This document shows positions 42,994 to 52,624 of a DNA stretch of 64,000 nucleotides, one piece after another. A program made the translations under genes and the position numbers. The stretch is taken from the NCBI GenBank assembly GCA_934426825.1, contig CAKRYI010000008.1, positions 1 to 64,000 on the forward strand, given 5' to 3'. Source of the stretch: an uncultured Acetatifactor sp. GTDB lineage: Bacteria > Bacillota > Clostridia > Lachnospirales > Lachnospiraceae. The notes below the pieces were generated by a model. The model did no database searches, was not told where the DNA came from, and worked only from the letters and a program-made list of their open reading frames with translations. Numbering within the stretch: position 1 is the first letter of the stretch; each line of letters opens with the position of its first letter.

Positions 42994-44367
42994 TCAATGG
43001 GCAAACCTGCGTGACGGTCTGTATACCATCAGCGCAATAAAAATCAGCAAAGCCGTAACGGAAAGGCTTAACGGATATGCCATCATAATGGTGGAAAAAT
43101 CTCTGTGTGACGGAAATACCGTATATATCCAGACAATTCTCACCACACAGACGCCGATAATCGTAAGGATTGCGGGCGCAACGGAAATTCCAAACCCTCT
43201 GAGGTAACCCGACATATTTTCATATAACATACTGAATGTGTATGCCGAGAATATCATGACAAGTCTTGTATATCCGATTTCAATAACCTGCGGGTCATTG
43301 TTAAAAATAGCTAACAGAGACTTACCAAATACTAAAATCAGTCCGATTGCCAAGGCTGATGCAATGGCGTCCTCAATAATACACAAAATCAGGGTCTTTT
43401 TGCACCGCTTGATATTTCCGGCACCGTAATTCTGCCCTGTAAAGGTGGTACATGCCTGACTGAACGAATTCAAAACGTCGTAGGCAAAGATTTCGATATT
43501 AAATGCGGCACTGGACGCTGCAATAACCACCGTACCCAGACTGTTGATTGCCGACTGAATAACAATATTTGCTACGGCAAATACAGCGCTCTGGATTCCC
43601 GCGGGAAGTCCTATCCGAATAATCCGGTGGGCGCAGTCGCTGTCATATTTTAATTCCTTCCAATCTAAATGAATTGCCTTGTCCGTTTTGGTAAGTTTCA
43701 CCAGCAGAACAATGGAGCTGACTACATTGGAAATCACCGTGGCAATGGCAACACCGTTGACCGTCATTTTCAACACAATCACAAAAAACAGGTTCAGCAG
43801 TACATTTAATACGCCTGATACAGCAAGCGCCGCCAGCGGCATTTTTGTATCTCCCACGCTTCTGAAAATCGCCGCCTCAAAGTTGTAAAGTAAAATTGCA
43901 GGCATACCCAGCAGATAAATCCTGATATACAAAAGTGCAAAGGGGAAAACATCCTCCGGCACATTCAATGTTTTAAGCAGGGCTCCGATTCCTAACTCTC
44001 CGACAATGGCAACCAATAATCCGCCCACCACTGCCATAATAACGGAGGTATGTACCGCACGGCGGATGGTCTTGTCATCCTTCTGACCTACCGCATTCGC
44101 AATGACAACATTGGCTCCCAATGCAATTCCGATAAACAGATTCAGTATCAGACCGATAATGGGACTGTTGGCTCCTACCGCCGCCACGGCAGCGGTACTG
44201 TTTTCCCCGGTAAAATTGCCGACAATGGCAATATCCGAAGCATTGAACAACTGTTCCAGAATACCTGTCGCCGCCACCGGAAGTGCGTACTGCGGGAGCT
44301 TATTCCAAATCGGTCCGTTCAACATATCCAGTTTCTTTGTGTTTGCTTTTTCTTTCAAAGCAGTCAT
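42994..44367 (-). CDS. MATE family efflux transporter
   Basis: 457 residues with 12 predicted membrane segments and the pseudo-repeated MATE fold (LPVAATGILEQLFNASDIAIVGNF at the start; AGIQSAVFAVANIVIQSAIN in the second half). It is a Na+ or H+ coupled multidrug or metabolite exporter in the cell membrane. It follows srtB by 13 nt, so the two are probably one unit although their functions look unrelated. Substrates cannot be inferred. Confidence 0.92.
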   Translation of the reverse strand: MTALKEKANTKKLDMLNGPIWNKLPQYALPVAATGILEQLFNASDIAIVGNFTGENSTAAVAAVGANSPIIGLILNLFIGIALGANVVIANAVGQKDDKTIRRAVHTSVIMAVVGGLLVAIVGELGIGALLKTLNVPEDVFPFALLYIRIYLLGMPAILLYNFEAAIFRSVGDTKMPLAALAVSGVLNVLLNLFFVIVLKMTVNGVAIATVISNVVSSIVLLVKLTKTDKAIHLDWKELKYDSDCAHRIIRIGLPAGIQSAVFAVANIVIQSAINSLGTVVIAASSAAFNIEIFAYDVLNSFSQACTTFTGQNYGAGNIKRCKKTLILCIIEDAIASALAIGLILVFGKSLLAIFNNDPQVIEIGYTRLVMIFSAYTFSMLYENMSGYLRGFGISVAPAILTIIGVCVVRIVWIYTVFPSHRDFSTIMMAYPLSLSVTALLIFIALMVYRPSRRFAH

Positions 44368-44380
44368 GAAAAATCATCTC

Positions 44381-45292
44381 CTATTTTTTAACCGCCACCA
44401 CCACGAATCTTCCCTCCTCCGTGTGATAGCTGCATGTGGACAATAACAGCACGGTATCTTTATAGTTCAGAGGAATCCCCGTATCATAAAGAGCCGCCTG
44501 TTCCACCTGCTCCTTAAATTCCTCAAATACCTGCTCGTCACTTAAATCCTTGTACTCATAGTACCGGAAGCCCTCTTCCTCTTCCGTTGTATAAACCTTG
44601 GTGTAAAATGCCGCGGCGATTTCGTAAGTCTGCTGTTCGTACAGCGTATCGAAATAAATTAAGGGGTGCTCCTCCCAGTACTTCTTCTTGGCATACTCGG
44701 ACAGCTTTCCAAACATGGTTTTGTTTTTCATGTTATGTCCGTAAATAATGTAGAGATAGCCGTCCTCCGAGCACCCTGTGTCCAAAAAAGGGGTTCCCCC
44801 CTTGGAGGAAGACCCGTCAAATGCCCGGCGCAGGTAATACTCCATATCCCCCGGAGTGCACATGACCGGATAATTGATGCCGGTTCCCACCAGATTCAGC
44901 CATCCGAAAAAGTCCTTATTTTGTTGATAAATCGGGAGATACGGCTGTAAAATTCCTGTTGCCGGGTCTTTTTGCATCACCCGTCTTTCGAAGGGGTCGC
45001 CTGCATCCTCTGTTTCCGCCGTCGATATGCCGTCCTTCCGGTCTCCCGGTGCTTGGCTTCCGGACGCCGCTGTGCTATCATTCTCAGCTCCCGCACCATT
45101 TCCGGAGGATACCGTCAGGTCATTTCCGGCTTCTTCCGCCTCCGCAAGCTGTTCTGCCACCTGCGCTGCCAGTTCGTCAAAGGCTTTCTTTTCCTGATGC
45201 TGTTCTGCCAGAATCTGAATGACTTTCCCCGCCGAAAAAAGGAAAATGCAGCACAACACCGCCATTATAATGTTTATCTGTTTTTTACTCAT
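44381..45292 (-). CDS. Class B sortase
   Basis: 303 residues. It has an N-terminal membrane anchor (INIIMAVLCCIFLFSAGKVI), a Ser/Gly-rich spacer (about 50-100), and the sortase domain from about 115. The catalytic residues are His in YIIYGHNMKNKTMFG, Cys in LLSTCSYH and Arg in EEGRFVVV, with FFGWLNLVGTGINYPVM typical of class B. It would attach substrates bearing an NPQTN- or (S/P)PXTG-like signal to the cell wall. No candidate substrate with such a signal was seen in this window. GGAAG precedes the ATG. Confidence 0.92.
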   Translation of the reverse strand: MSKKQINIIMAVLCCIFLFSAGKVIQILAEQHQEKKAFDELAAQVAEQLAEAEEAGNDLTVSSGNGAGAENDSTAASGSQAPGDRKDGISTAETEDAGDPFERRVMQKDPATGILQPYLPIYQQNKDFFGWLNLVGTGINYPVMCTPGDMEYYLRRAFDGSSSKGGTPFLDTGCSEDGYLYIIYGHNMKNKTMFGKLSEYAKKKYWEEHPLIYFDTLYEQQTYEIAAAFYTKVYTTEEEEGFRYYEYKDLSDEQVFEEFKEQVEQAALYDTGIPLNYKDTVLLLSTCSYHTEEGRFVVVAVKK

Positions 45293-45347
45293 TGTGCACT
45301 TCCATTCCCCAAGATTATCCTTTTATTATAGTGAATCTATTTCCACT

Positions 45348-45376
45348 TTGTCAAATCCAATGCCCTGTGCTATAAT
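45348..45376 (+). promoter_or_regulatory. Promoter of the MFS gene
   Basis: TTGTCA (45348-45353), 17-bp spacer, TATAAT (45371-45376), 33 bp before the start codon. Confidence 0.75.
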
Positions 45377-45409
45377 GCAATAAAAACGTTTTATTGCGAG
45401 GAATGGCAA

Positions 45410-46573
45410 ATGTTTCAGTTATTATTAATTATCATCTATATTTCCTTTATCAGTCTGGGACTGCCGGATGCCCTGTTAGGCTCCGCATGGCCCTCCATGT
45501 ACAGCGAATTCAATGTCCCCATCTCCTATGCCGGGGGCATTTCCATGATTATTTCCTTTGGAACCATTGTCTCCAGTCTGCAGAGCGACCGCCTGACAAA
45601 GAAACTGGGAACCGGAAAAGTGACCGCTATCAGCGTTGCCATGACTGCCGTAGCATTGTATGGATTTTCCATCAGTCACTCTTACCGGCTGCTCTGTCTG
45701 TGGGCGGTTCCCTACGGTTTAGGTGCCGGAAGTGTGGACGCTTCCCTGAACAATTACGTGGCACTGCATTACGAGAGCCGTCACATGAGCTGGCTGCATT
45801 GTATGTGGGGCGTGGGTGCCTCCGTGGGACCTTATATCATGGGATATATTCTGACAGGCGGTCAGAGCTGGAACAAAGGTTATCTGGTGATTGCCATTCT
45901 GCAGGCCGCGCTCACCCTGATTCTGATTCTCAGTCTGCCGCTGTGGCAGAACAGAGCCAAAGACCCTTCCGGGAAACAGGAGCATTCCTCCAAGGCTCTC
46001 ACCTTAAAAGAGATTGTCCGGATTCCCGGAGCAAAAGAAGTTATGATATGTTTTTTCTGTTATTGCGCATTGGAGCAGACCGCCGGTTTGTGGGCAAGCA
46101 GTTACCTCACTTTATATAAGGGAGTCTCTGTGGAAACCGCCGCACGGTTTGCCAGTCTGTTCTATATGGGAATTACCGCCGGGCGCGCCGTCAGCGGTTT
46201 CCTTACCATGAAATTAAACGATACCGGCATGATACGTCTGGGACAGGGATTGATTGGCTTAGGGATTCTCATCCTTCTTCTGCCTTTCGGACAGCAGTTA
46301 TCCTTCCTCGGCTTCATCACCATCGGTCTCGGCTGTGCTCCGATATATCCCTGCATTATTCATTCCACGCCGGCACACTTCGGTGCCGACAAGTCCCAGG
46401 CAATTATCGGCGTCCAGATGGCAAGCGCCTATGTGGGAAGCTGCCTGATGCCCCCGGTTTTCGGTCTGATTGCCCATTCGCTTACGATTGCGCTGCTGCC
46501 GGTTTTTCTGGTTCTCATTCTGGTGCTTATGATTGTCATGCACGAAGCGATGGTAAAAAGAACGGCGGCTTAA
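45410..46573 (+). CDS. MFS transporter
   Basis: 387 residues with about 12 membrane segments. The N terminus (FISLGLPDALLGSAWPSMYSE) is typical of MFS groups related to sugar and organic solute porters. A central SDRLTKKLGTGK loop resembles the MFS loop 2-3 signature. The substrate is unknown. GAGG lies about 9 nt before the ATG. It is convergent with the 35-codon gene, whose end is 5 bp away. Confidence 0.88.
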   Translation: MFQLLLIIIYISFISLGLPDALLGSAWPSMYSEFNVPISYAGGISMIISFGTIVSSLQSDRLTKKLGTGKVTAISVAMTAVALYGFSISHSYRLLCLWAVPYGLGAGSVDASLNNYVALHYESRHMSWLHCMWGVGASVGPYIMGYILTGGQSWNKGYLVIAILQAALTLILILSLPLWQNRAKDPSGKQEHSSKALTLKEIVRIPGAKEVMICFFCYCALEQTAGLWASSYLTLYKGVSVETAARFASLFYMGITAGRAVSGFLTMKLNDTGMIRLGQGLIGLGILILLLPFGQQLSFLGFITIGLGCAPIYPCIIHSTPAHFGADKSQAIIGVQMASAYVGSCLMPPVFGLIAHSLTIALLPVFLVLILVLMIVMHEAMVKRTAA

Positions 46574-46578
46574 GCGTT

Positions 46579-46686
46579 CTAATTATCGGATTCCCAGAAA
46601 TCCCGGTAATCTCCTTCGCTGGCAAATAACATATAAGTTCCGTCCACATATCCCATATATCCTGCTGCTGTTTCGTATCCTTTCAT
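46579..46686 (-). CDS. Small 35-residue protein
   Basis: The minus strand has ATG at 46686 and TAG at 46579-46581. The product begins MKGYETAAGYMGYVDGTYML and ends SEGDYRDFWESDN. A near-perfect AAGGAGGT ribosome binding site lies 9 nt upstream, and the codon use is like neighbouring genes. The protein is Tyr/Gly-rich and acidic at the C terminus, with no signal or membrane segment. It follows mfd by about 140 nt, after a terminator-like hairpin that includes its ribosome binding site. The family is not recognised. Confidence 0.7.
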   Translation of the reverse strand: MKGYETAAGYMGYVDGTYMLFASEGDYRDFWESDN

Positions 46687-46736
46687 AAAAAATACCTCCT
46701 TTTCAGAAACCATTTTCTGTTCTGAAAAGAAGGTAT
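46687..46736 (-). promoter_or_regulatory. Terminator-like hairpin sequestering the SD of the 35-codon gene
   Basis: On the minus strand the 17-nt arm ATACCTTCTTTTCAGAA (46720-46736) pairs throughout with TTCTGAAAAGGAGGTAT (46692-46708), with one G-U pair. It is followed by a six-T run and then the ATG. The 3' arm holds the AGGAGG. It could terminate mfd transcription and block translation of the small gene when read through. Confidence 0.8.
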
Positions 46737-46828
46737 CATATTTGCAGTCCAATAAATTCCTCTCAAAAGAACGACTGTTCGGGCTTTAATTACATTTTTA
46801 TTGCAGCATTTGGCTTCCGCCTCTGATT

Positions 46829-49800
46829 TTACTGTTGTTCTGTTTTTAGAAGCTCTGTCATATTCCCCAACAGTTCCTCCGTCATGTTTAACAGCAGTTC
46901 CTCGTCCGTCTCCACCATGCCTGTTTTGCGGTATTTGTAGGTAAAATACGGTGCACCGTAGGCTGTGAAGGAGAGAACCTTATCATATTTTTTCAAAAGT
47001 TCCGGAATGCCCAGCGGGTTAATGGCGGCATCCGGCCGGAATGTGAATACGATTCTCTCGTTCTTTCCCTTGACTTCTGTCAGGTAGAGTTTGTGCGCCG
47101 CCACCCGAATAAGGGCGATTCTAAGCAGATTGTCCACCGACTTAGGAATGGCGCCAAAGCGGTCTAACAGTTCATCCTTCATGTCGTCCCGCTCTTTCTC
47201 ATTCTCAATTCCCGCAATTCTCTTGTAGATGTCCAGTTTCTGCACTTCATTTACGATATATTCCGGCGGGATAAAAGCGTCCACATCCAAATCAATTATC
47301 GTCGCAAAATCCTCGATGGTCTTGATTCCTTTCAGTCCCTGCACCGCCTCGTTGAGCATTTTGCAGTACATATCGTAGCCAACGGCTTCCATGTGCCCGT
47401 GCTGTCTGACGCCCAGCAGATTACCGGCACCACGTATCTCCAAATCTCTCATGGCAATCTTGAAACCGCTTCCCAAATCCGTAAACTCACGAATGGCAGC
47501 GAGACGTTTCTCCGCCACTTCTTTCATTATTTTATTGCGCTTATACATTAAGAACGCGTATGCCGTCCGGTTGGAACGTCCCACACGCCCCCTTAACTGA
47601 TAAAGCTGGGACAATCCCAGACTGTCGGAATCGTGGATAATCATGGTGTTGACATTGGAAATATCCAGTCCTGTCTCGATAATGGTCGTGGACACCAGCA
47701 CATCTATGTCGCCGTTGATAAAGTCGAACATGATGCGCTCCAGTTCCTGTTCCTTCATCTGTCCGTGGGCAAACGCCACGGAAGCCTCCGGCACCAGTTT
47801 TGCTATCTGTGCCGCAACGTCCGCAATATTATTGACGCGGTTGTACACATAATAAACCTGTCCGCCCCTTGCCATTTCTCTCACGATGGCTTCCCTCACC
47901 ATCTCGTCATTGTACTCACATACAAAGGTCTGAATGGGAAGGCGGTCGCCCGGAGCCTCCTCAAGCACGCTCATATCACGGATTCCAATCAGGCTCATGT
48001 GCAGTGTCCGGGGAATGGGGGTTGCCGTCAACGTCAGCACATCCACATTTTCCTTTAATTTCTTAATTGTTTCCTTATGTGCCACACCGAAACGCTGCTC
48101 CTCATCAATGATAAGCAGTCCCAAATCTTTGAATTTTACATCTGCGGAAAGTACCCGGTGTGTACCAATGACAATGTCCACCCAGCCCTTCTGCAAATCG
48201 GTAATGGTTTTCTTCTGCTCCGCTGCCGTACGGAAACGGCTCAGCATATCAATCCGCACCGGGAAATCTTTCATTCTCTGTACAAATGTATTGTAATGCT
48301 GCTGCGCCAAAATCGTGGTGGGCACCAGATAAACCACCTGCTTGCCCTCCTGCACTGCCTTAAATGCCGCACGGATGGCAATTTCCGTCTTGCCGTAACC
48401 AACGTCACCGCAAATCAGACGATCCATGATTTTACGGCTCTCCATGTCTGCCTTGGTATCCTCAATGGCAGTCAACTGATCCTCCGTCTCCTCAAAGGGA
48501 AACATCTCCTCGAATTCCCGCTGCCATACGGTGTCCTTTCCATATTGATAGCCTTCGCTCTGCTGACGGACGGCATACAGCTCCACCAAATCTTTCGCCA
48601 CCTCGTTGACGGCAGTCCGCACCTTGCTCTTGGTCTTTTCCCATTCCTTGCTGCCTAATTTGTTGAGCTTCGGTGTCTTGGCATCTGCGGAGGCGTACTT
48701 CTGAATCACATCCAGTCCGGTTGCCAGCACATAGAGATTGCCGCCGTCCCGGTACTCAATCTTAATATAATCCTTGGCAACGCCGTCCATCTCTACTTTT
48801 TCAATACCCTTATAAATACCGAGACCATGGGTTTCATGCACCACATAGTCTCCCACCTTGAGTTCATTGAAATCGTTGATTTTCTGTCCCTTGAACAGCT
48901 TTCTTTTTTTCTTTTTCTTTTCCGCACCGAAAATATCTGTTTCGGTGAGCACCACGAATTTTATCAGGGGGTACTCAAATCCTCTCCCCACATGACCGTA
49001 ATAGGTCATCACCTCGCCGGGAATCACCTCCCGCATGGGGTCCTCGGTATATACCGCCGCAAGCTCCTGTTCGCGAATATCCTCCGCCAAACGTTTTGCG
49101 CGGGTTCGGGAACCGGATAGCAAAAGAACCCGATACCCTTTTTTTCGGTACATTTTCAAGTCCTTTATCAGCGATTCAAAACTATTGTTATAAGAAGCCA
49201 CATTTCTGGCATTAATGTCATATTTTTGTTCCGGCTTAAAGAAACCGCCCTTGCTTTCCATTGTAGCAAGTGTCACTACACAGCTGCGAAGCAGTCTTGC
49301 CGCCACTTCCTCCCCGCTGTAGAGAATGTTCATCTGCCTGGGCAGAATATATCCCTTTCTGGCTCTCTGCTCCATGCTTTCCCGAAATTCCAGTTCCACA
49401 GCGTCCGCCTGCTCTTTTACGCGAATTGGTTCATCCACGAAAAACACCGGGCCGCTTTTGCTGTTCTGTGCCGCTATTTTCTGTAACAGCTCGGGGAGTG
49501 TCACTGTATCCTCATAAAAATAGCGGACATAGCCTTCCAGATTGATTTTACTCTGAAATTCCAACAACTGTTCCCGCAATTCTTTCACCTGTGAAGCAAT
49601 GCGGTGAGCTTCCTCCGGCTGATGCGCGTCCCGGAATACTTTCTCCTGTTTTGCCGCCTCTTTCTCCACTTTTTCCAGACCGGCTCTGATTCGCCGGGGT
49701 TCAAGGACAAATTCCGACGCGGGATAGATGTGAATACTTTCCAGTTTCTCGATGGAACGCTGACTTAAAATATCAAAACTGCGGATAGACTCCACCTCAT

Positions 49801-50383
49801 CGCCCCAAAGTTCCACACGGTAAGGGTTTTCTTCGGTCAGGTCAAAGACATCCACAATGCCGCCGCGGACAGAGAACTGCCCCGGGCTTTCCACCTGATA
49901 ACTCTTCTCATATCCCATTGCCACCAGCTTTGCCGCAAGCTGCGTCTCATCCAGTGCGCCGCCCCGCTGCACCTGCACCACGTCTTTATCCTTATCCCAT
50001 ATGGTCTGCGGGGTCATCAATGCTGCGTAGGTGGTGACAATCGTGACCGGCTTGCCCTCCAAAAGTCTGCGCAGGGTGCGAATCCGTTCCTTCGTAAGCT
50101 GGTTTCCGTGAATATCTGCCTGAAAAAAAATCAAATCCTTGGCGGGATACAGCATGACATTTCTGTCATAAAACTTGTATTCCTCATAGATTTCTTTTGC
50201 TTTCAAGTCATTATGGGTAACGATGACTTTATATTTCAAGCCATCGCTGAGTCCGTATATCATATGCAGTTTTTGCGAGTCCACACAGCCGGTGAGCGCA
50301 ACGGGGCTGATACCCTTTTTCACCGCATCCCGCACCCCTTCATATCCTGCCAGCTCCTTAAGCGGGGCAAGTAATGCCTGCAT
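46829..50383 (-). CDS. mfd: Transcription-repair coupling factor
   Basis: 1184-residue DNA translocase that removes stalled RNA polymerase and recruits UvrA. UvrB-like N-terminal modules come first. The RNAP-interaction domain contains LKVGDYVVHETHGLGIYKGIE (about 490-545). The SF2 helicase motor has Walker A DVGYGKTEIAIRAA at about 655-668, DEEQRFGV and LTLTATPIPRTLHMSL. A C-terminal TRCF domain follows. Two adjacent starts exist (GTG 50386, ATG 50383); AAGGAG serves either. It begins 16 nt after pth ends, so pth-mfd is likely an operon. Confidence 0.96.
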   Translation of the reverse strand: MQALLAPLKELAGYEGVRDAVKKGISPVALTGCVDSQKLHMIYGLSDGLKYKVIVTHNDLKAKEIYEEYKFYDRNVMLYPAKDLIFFQADIHGNQLTKERIRTLRRLLEGKPVTIVTTYAALMTPQTIWDKDKDVVQVQRGGALDETQLAAKLVAMGYEKSYQVESPGQFSVRGGIVDVFDLTEENPYRVELWGDEVESIRSFDILSQRSIEKLESIHIYPASEFVLEPRRIRAGLEKVEKEAAKQEKVFRDAHQPEEAHRIASQVKELREQLLEFQSKINLEGYVRYFYEDTVTLPELLQKIAAQNSKSGPVFFVDEPIRVKEQADAVELEFRESMEQRARKGYILPRQMNILYSGEEVAARLLRSCVVTLATMESKGGFFKPEQKYDINARNVASYNNSFESLIKDLKMYRKKGYRVLLLSGSRTRAKRLAEDIREQELAAVYTEDPMREVIPGEVMTYYGHVGRGFEYPLIKFVVLTETDIFGAEKKKKKRKLFKGQKINDFNELKVGDYVVHETHGLGIYKGIEKVEMDGVAKDYIKIEYRDGGNLYVLATGLDVIQKYASADAKTPKLNKLGSKEWEKTKSKVRTAVNEVAKDLVELYAVRQQSEGYQYGKDTVWQREFEEMFPFEETEDQLTAIEDTKADMESRKIMDRLICGDVGYGKTEIAIRAAFKAVQEGKQVVYLVPTTILAQQHYNTFVQRMKDFPVRIDMLSRFRTAAEQKKTITDLQKGWVDIVIGTHRVLSADVKFKDLGLLIIDEEQRFGVAHKETIKKLKENVDVLTLTATPIPRTLHMSLIGIRDMSVLEEAPGDRLPIQTFVCEYNDEMVREAIVREMARGGQVYYVYNRVNNIADVAAQIAKLVPEASVAFAHGQMKEQELERIMFDFINGDIDVLVSTTIIETGLDISNVNTMIIHDSDSLGLSQLYQLRGRVGRSNRTAYAFLMYKRNKIMKEVAEKRLAAIREFTDLGSGFKIAMRDLEIRGAGNLLGVRQHGHMEAVGYDMYCKMLNEAVQGLKGIKTIEDFATIIDLDVDAFIPPEYIVNEVQKLDIYKRIAGIENEKERDDMKDELLDRFGAIPKSVDNLLRIALIRVAAHKLYLTEVKGKNERIVFTFRPDAAINPLGIPELLKKYDKVLSFTAYGAPYFTYKYRKTGMVETDEELLLNMTEELLGNMTELLKTEQQ

Positions 50384-50399
50384 CACTTAATCTCCTTCC

Positions 50400-50963
50400 T
50401 CAACCGTTAAACCTGTTCATCGCCGCATCCGGCCCGTCCTGTATGATAGCGGAAATTGCCTCCGCAGCTTTATTCGCCGCCTCATCTATAATTTTTCGTT
50501 CCGCCTGTGAAAAATGCCCCAGCACGTAGTCTGCCAAATCATAGCCCTTTGGTTTTTCGCCGACGCCCATCTTGATTCTGACAAAAGTGTCATGTTCCAA
50601 GTTGGCAATAATGTTTTTCAGACCGTTGTGACCGCCTGCACTGCCTCTCTTGCGAATCCGCAGCCGTCCCACGTCCAGACTGATGTCGTCCGAAATCACG
50701 ATCAGTTCGGTCTCCTCGTCCACCTTATAGTAATCCACCAGTTCACGCACACTCTCGCCGCTAAGATTCATATATGTCTGGGGTTTCGCCAGAATACATT
50801 TCTGACCTGCAATATATCCCTTGCCGATAATTGCCTTGTGCTTCTTTTCCAGCACAGCTATGTCTTCTTTATCCGCCAGCCTGTCTATCACATCAAAACC
50901 GATATTATGTCTCGTATTTGCGTATTCTTTTCCCGGATTGCCCAGTCCTACAATAATATACAT
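50400..50963 (-). CDS. pth: Peptidyl-tRNA hydrolase
   Basis: 187 residues. It hydrolyses peptidyl-tRNAs released by stalled ribosomes. Signatures are IIVGLGNPGKEYANTRHNIGFDV, with the catalytic histidine, KPQTYMNLSGESV, and GSAGGHNGLKNII. AAGGA precedes the ATG. It is upstream of mfd on the same strand. Confidence 0.95.
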   Translation of the reverse strand: MYIIVGLGNPGKEYANTRHNIGFDVIDRLADKEDIAVLEKKHKAIIGKGYIAGQKCILAKPQTYMNLSGESVRELVDYYKVDEETELIVISDDISLDVGRLRIRKRGSAGGHNGLKNIIANLEHDTFVRIKMGVGEKPKGYDLADYVLGHFSQAERKIIDEAANKAAEAISAIIQDGPDAAMNRFNG

Positions 50964-51073
50964 ATGCCTGTCCTTTACTTTTTACCATTCATATTTGCTA
51001 CTTATTCTCTCATTTTTTTTAGAAAAATACAAGCAAAAACAGGGGGATTTTCATTTGTGGGAAACGAAATTGC

Positions 51074-51113
51074 CAAAAAAAGAGACTGTGTCCGATTTCT
51101 CAGACCAGTCTCT
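51074..51113 (-). terminator. Intrinsic terminator of spoVG
   Basis: Minus strand AGAGACTG (51106-51113) and CAGTCTCT (51081-51088) pair, with an inner GTC/GAC pair, followed by TTTTTTT. It is 28 nt after the spoVG stop. Confidence 0.85.
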
Positions 51114-51140
51114 CTATAAATCTTCTCGCTTTTACCCACA

Positions 51141-51416
51141 CTACTCTGTCTCATCCGCTTCTTCCAAAGCCTTTTCGTAGCTTTCCAGAATAATCTTCTG
51201 AATATGGTCTCTGGTTGCGGAATTGATTGGATGTGCAATGTCCCTGTACTCGCCGTCTGCTGCCTTCTTGCTGGGCATGGCAATGAACAGTCCCTTTTCT
51301 CCCTCAATCACCTTAATGTCATGAACTACAAATTCATCATCCAAGGTAATGGAAACAATGGCTTTCATCTTACCTTCCTTCGCAATCTTGCGAACACGCA
51401 CGTCAGTAATTTTCAT
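51141..51416 (-). CDS. spoVG: SpoVG family regulator
   Basis: 91 residues matching SpoVG (MKITDVRVRKIAKEGKMKAI ... VVHDIKVIEGEKGLFIAMPSKKAADGEYRDIAHPIN). These are nucleic-acid-binding regulators that affect sporulation septation, capsule or virulence in different Firmicutes. A start at 51422 (MWMKIT) is also possible; 51416 aligns with the family and has GGGGG about 8 nt upstream. It follows glgD by about 85 bp containing the palindrome CGGGCGCCCG (51444-51453). Confidence 0.95.
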   Translation of the reverse strand: MKITDVRVRKIAKEGKMKAIVSITLDDEFVVHDIKVIEGEKGLFIAMPSKKAADGEYRDIAHPINSATRDHIQKIILESYEKALEEADETE

Positions 51417-51503
51417 CCACATAACCCCCTATTCCTTACCCGGCGGGCGCCCGTGCCCTGCGCCTTCCTTCTCCCCGGCACTTTTCCGGTTCAACTGTAT
51501 GCC

Positions 51504-52622
51504 TTAAATAACGTATCTTGCATTGCGCTCTACCACAATCTTCACTTCGCCTTCCCCCACGAAACGCGAATTTGCACGGATGGTATCACGGCTCTCCACA
51601 ATACAGTTCTCTATGTATGTGTCATCACCGATATACACATCATTCAGAATAATGGAATTTTTAATCACGCAATTATTACCGATATAACTTTTTTTGAAAA
51701 TAATGGAATTCTCCACCGAGCCGTTGATAATACATCCGCTGGAAATCAGGCTGTTGCTGACTTTTACTCCCGCATTGTATTTTGCCGGCGGCAAATCATC
51801 CACCTTGGAATAAATATCCGGGTACTGTTTAAAGAAATAATCGCGAACCTCCGGTTTCAGGAAATCCATGTTGGTATTGTAATAGTCCTCAACAGACGCA
51901 ATATTTCTCCAGTAATCCGTGATTTTGTAACCGTAAATTCTCTTTAAATCCTTGTAACGGATTAAAATATCCCTTACAAAATCATAACGGTCTTCCTCCG
52001 CACACTTTTCAATCATTTCAATCAACTGGCGGCGGCGAAGCACATAAATTCCACAGGATATGGTATTAGTCTTTGCCTGTAAAGGTTTCTCTTCAAACTC
52101 CTCAATCCGGCTCTCCTCATTCATGCGAATAGTGCCGAACCGCTCCACATTGGTTCCCTTTTCCATATCGCGGCAGACAACGGTAATGTCCGCTTTTTTC
52201 TCGATATGGTACTCCAGCACCTTGTTGAAATCCAGTTTATAGACGCCGTCTCCCGATGCAATTACCACATAGGGCTCATGGCTGTTTTTCAAAAAATCAA
52301 GATTCTGATAAATGGCGTCTGCGGTTCCCCTGTACCAGTTGCTGTTGTCCGCCGTAACTGCGGGAGTAAACACGAACAGACCTCCCTGTTTGCGTCCAAA
52401 GTCCCACCACTTGGAAGAGTTCAGATGTTCATTCAGACTTCTGGCATTATACTGGGTGAATACTGCCACTTTCTGAATATGGGAGTTGGACATATTACTC
52501 AATGTAAAATCGATACTGCGATAACTTCCTGCTATCGGCATGGCACAGATTGCTCTCTTCTGTGACAGTTCCCTCATTCTGTGGTTGTTACCGCCTGCCA
52601 AAATAATTCCAATCGCTCTCAC
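51504..52622 (-). CDS. glgD: GlgD, glucose-1-phosphate adenylyltransferase regulatory subunit
   Basis: 372 residues, GTG start. It resembles GlgC, but the nucleotide loop reads ILAGGNNHRMRELSQKRAICAMPIAG, missing the usual GxGxRLxxLT pattern, as in GlgD subunits that increase GlgC activity in Firmicutes. The C-terminal left-handed beta-helix is present (SNSLISSGCIINGSVENSII). It begins 2 nt after the glgC stop, so the two are translated together. ADP-glucose feeds glycogen synthesis; glycogen synthase is not in the window. Confidence 0.93.
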   Translation of the reverse strand: MRAIGIILAGGNNHRMRELSQKRAICAMPIAGSYRSIDFTLSNMSNSHIQKVAVFTQYNARSLNEHLNSSKWWDFGRKQGGLFVFTPAVTADNSNWYRGTADAIYQNLDFLKNSHEPYVVIASGDGVYKLDFNKVLEYHIEKKADITVVCRDMEKGTNVERFGTIRMNEESRIEEFEEKPLQAKTNTISCGIYVLRRRQLIEMIEKCAEEDRYDFVRDILIRYKDLKRIYGYKITDYWRNIASVEDYYNTNMDFLKPEVRDYFFKQYPDIYSKVDDLPPAKYNAGVKVSNSLISSGCIINGSVENSIIFKKSYIGNNCVIKNSIILNDVYIGDDTYIENCIVESRDTIRANSRFVGEGEVKIVVERNARYVI

Positions 52623-52624
52623 TC

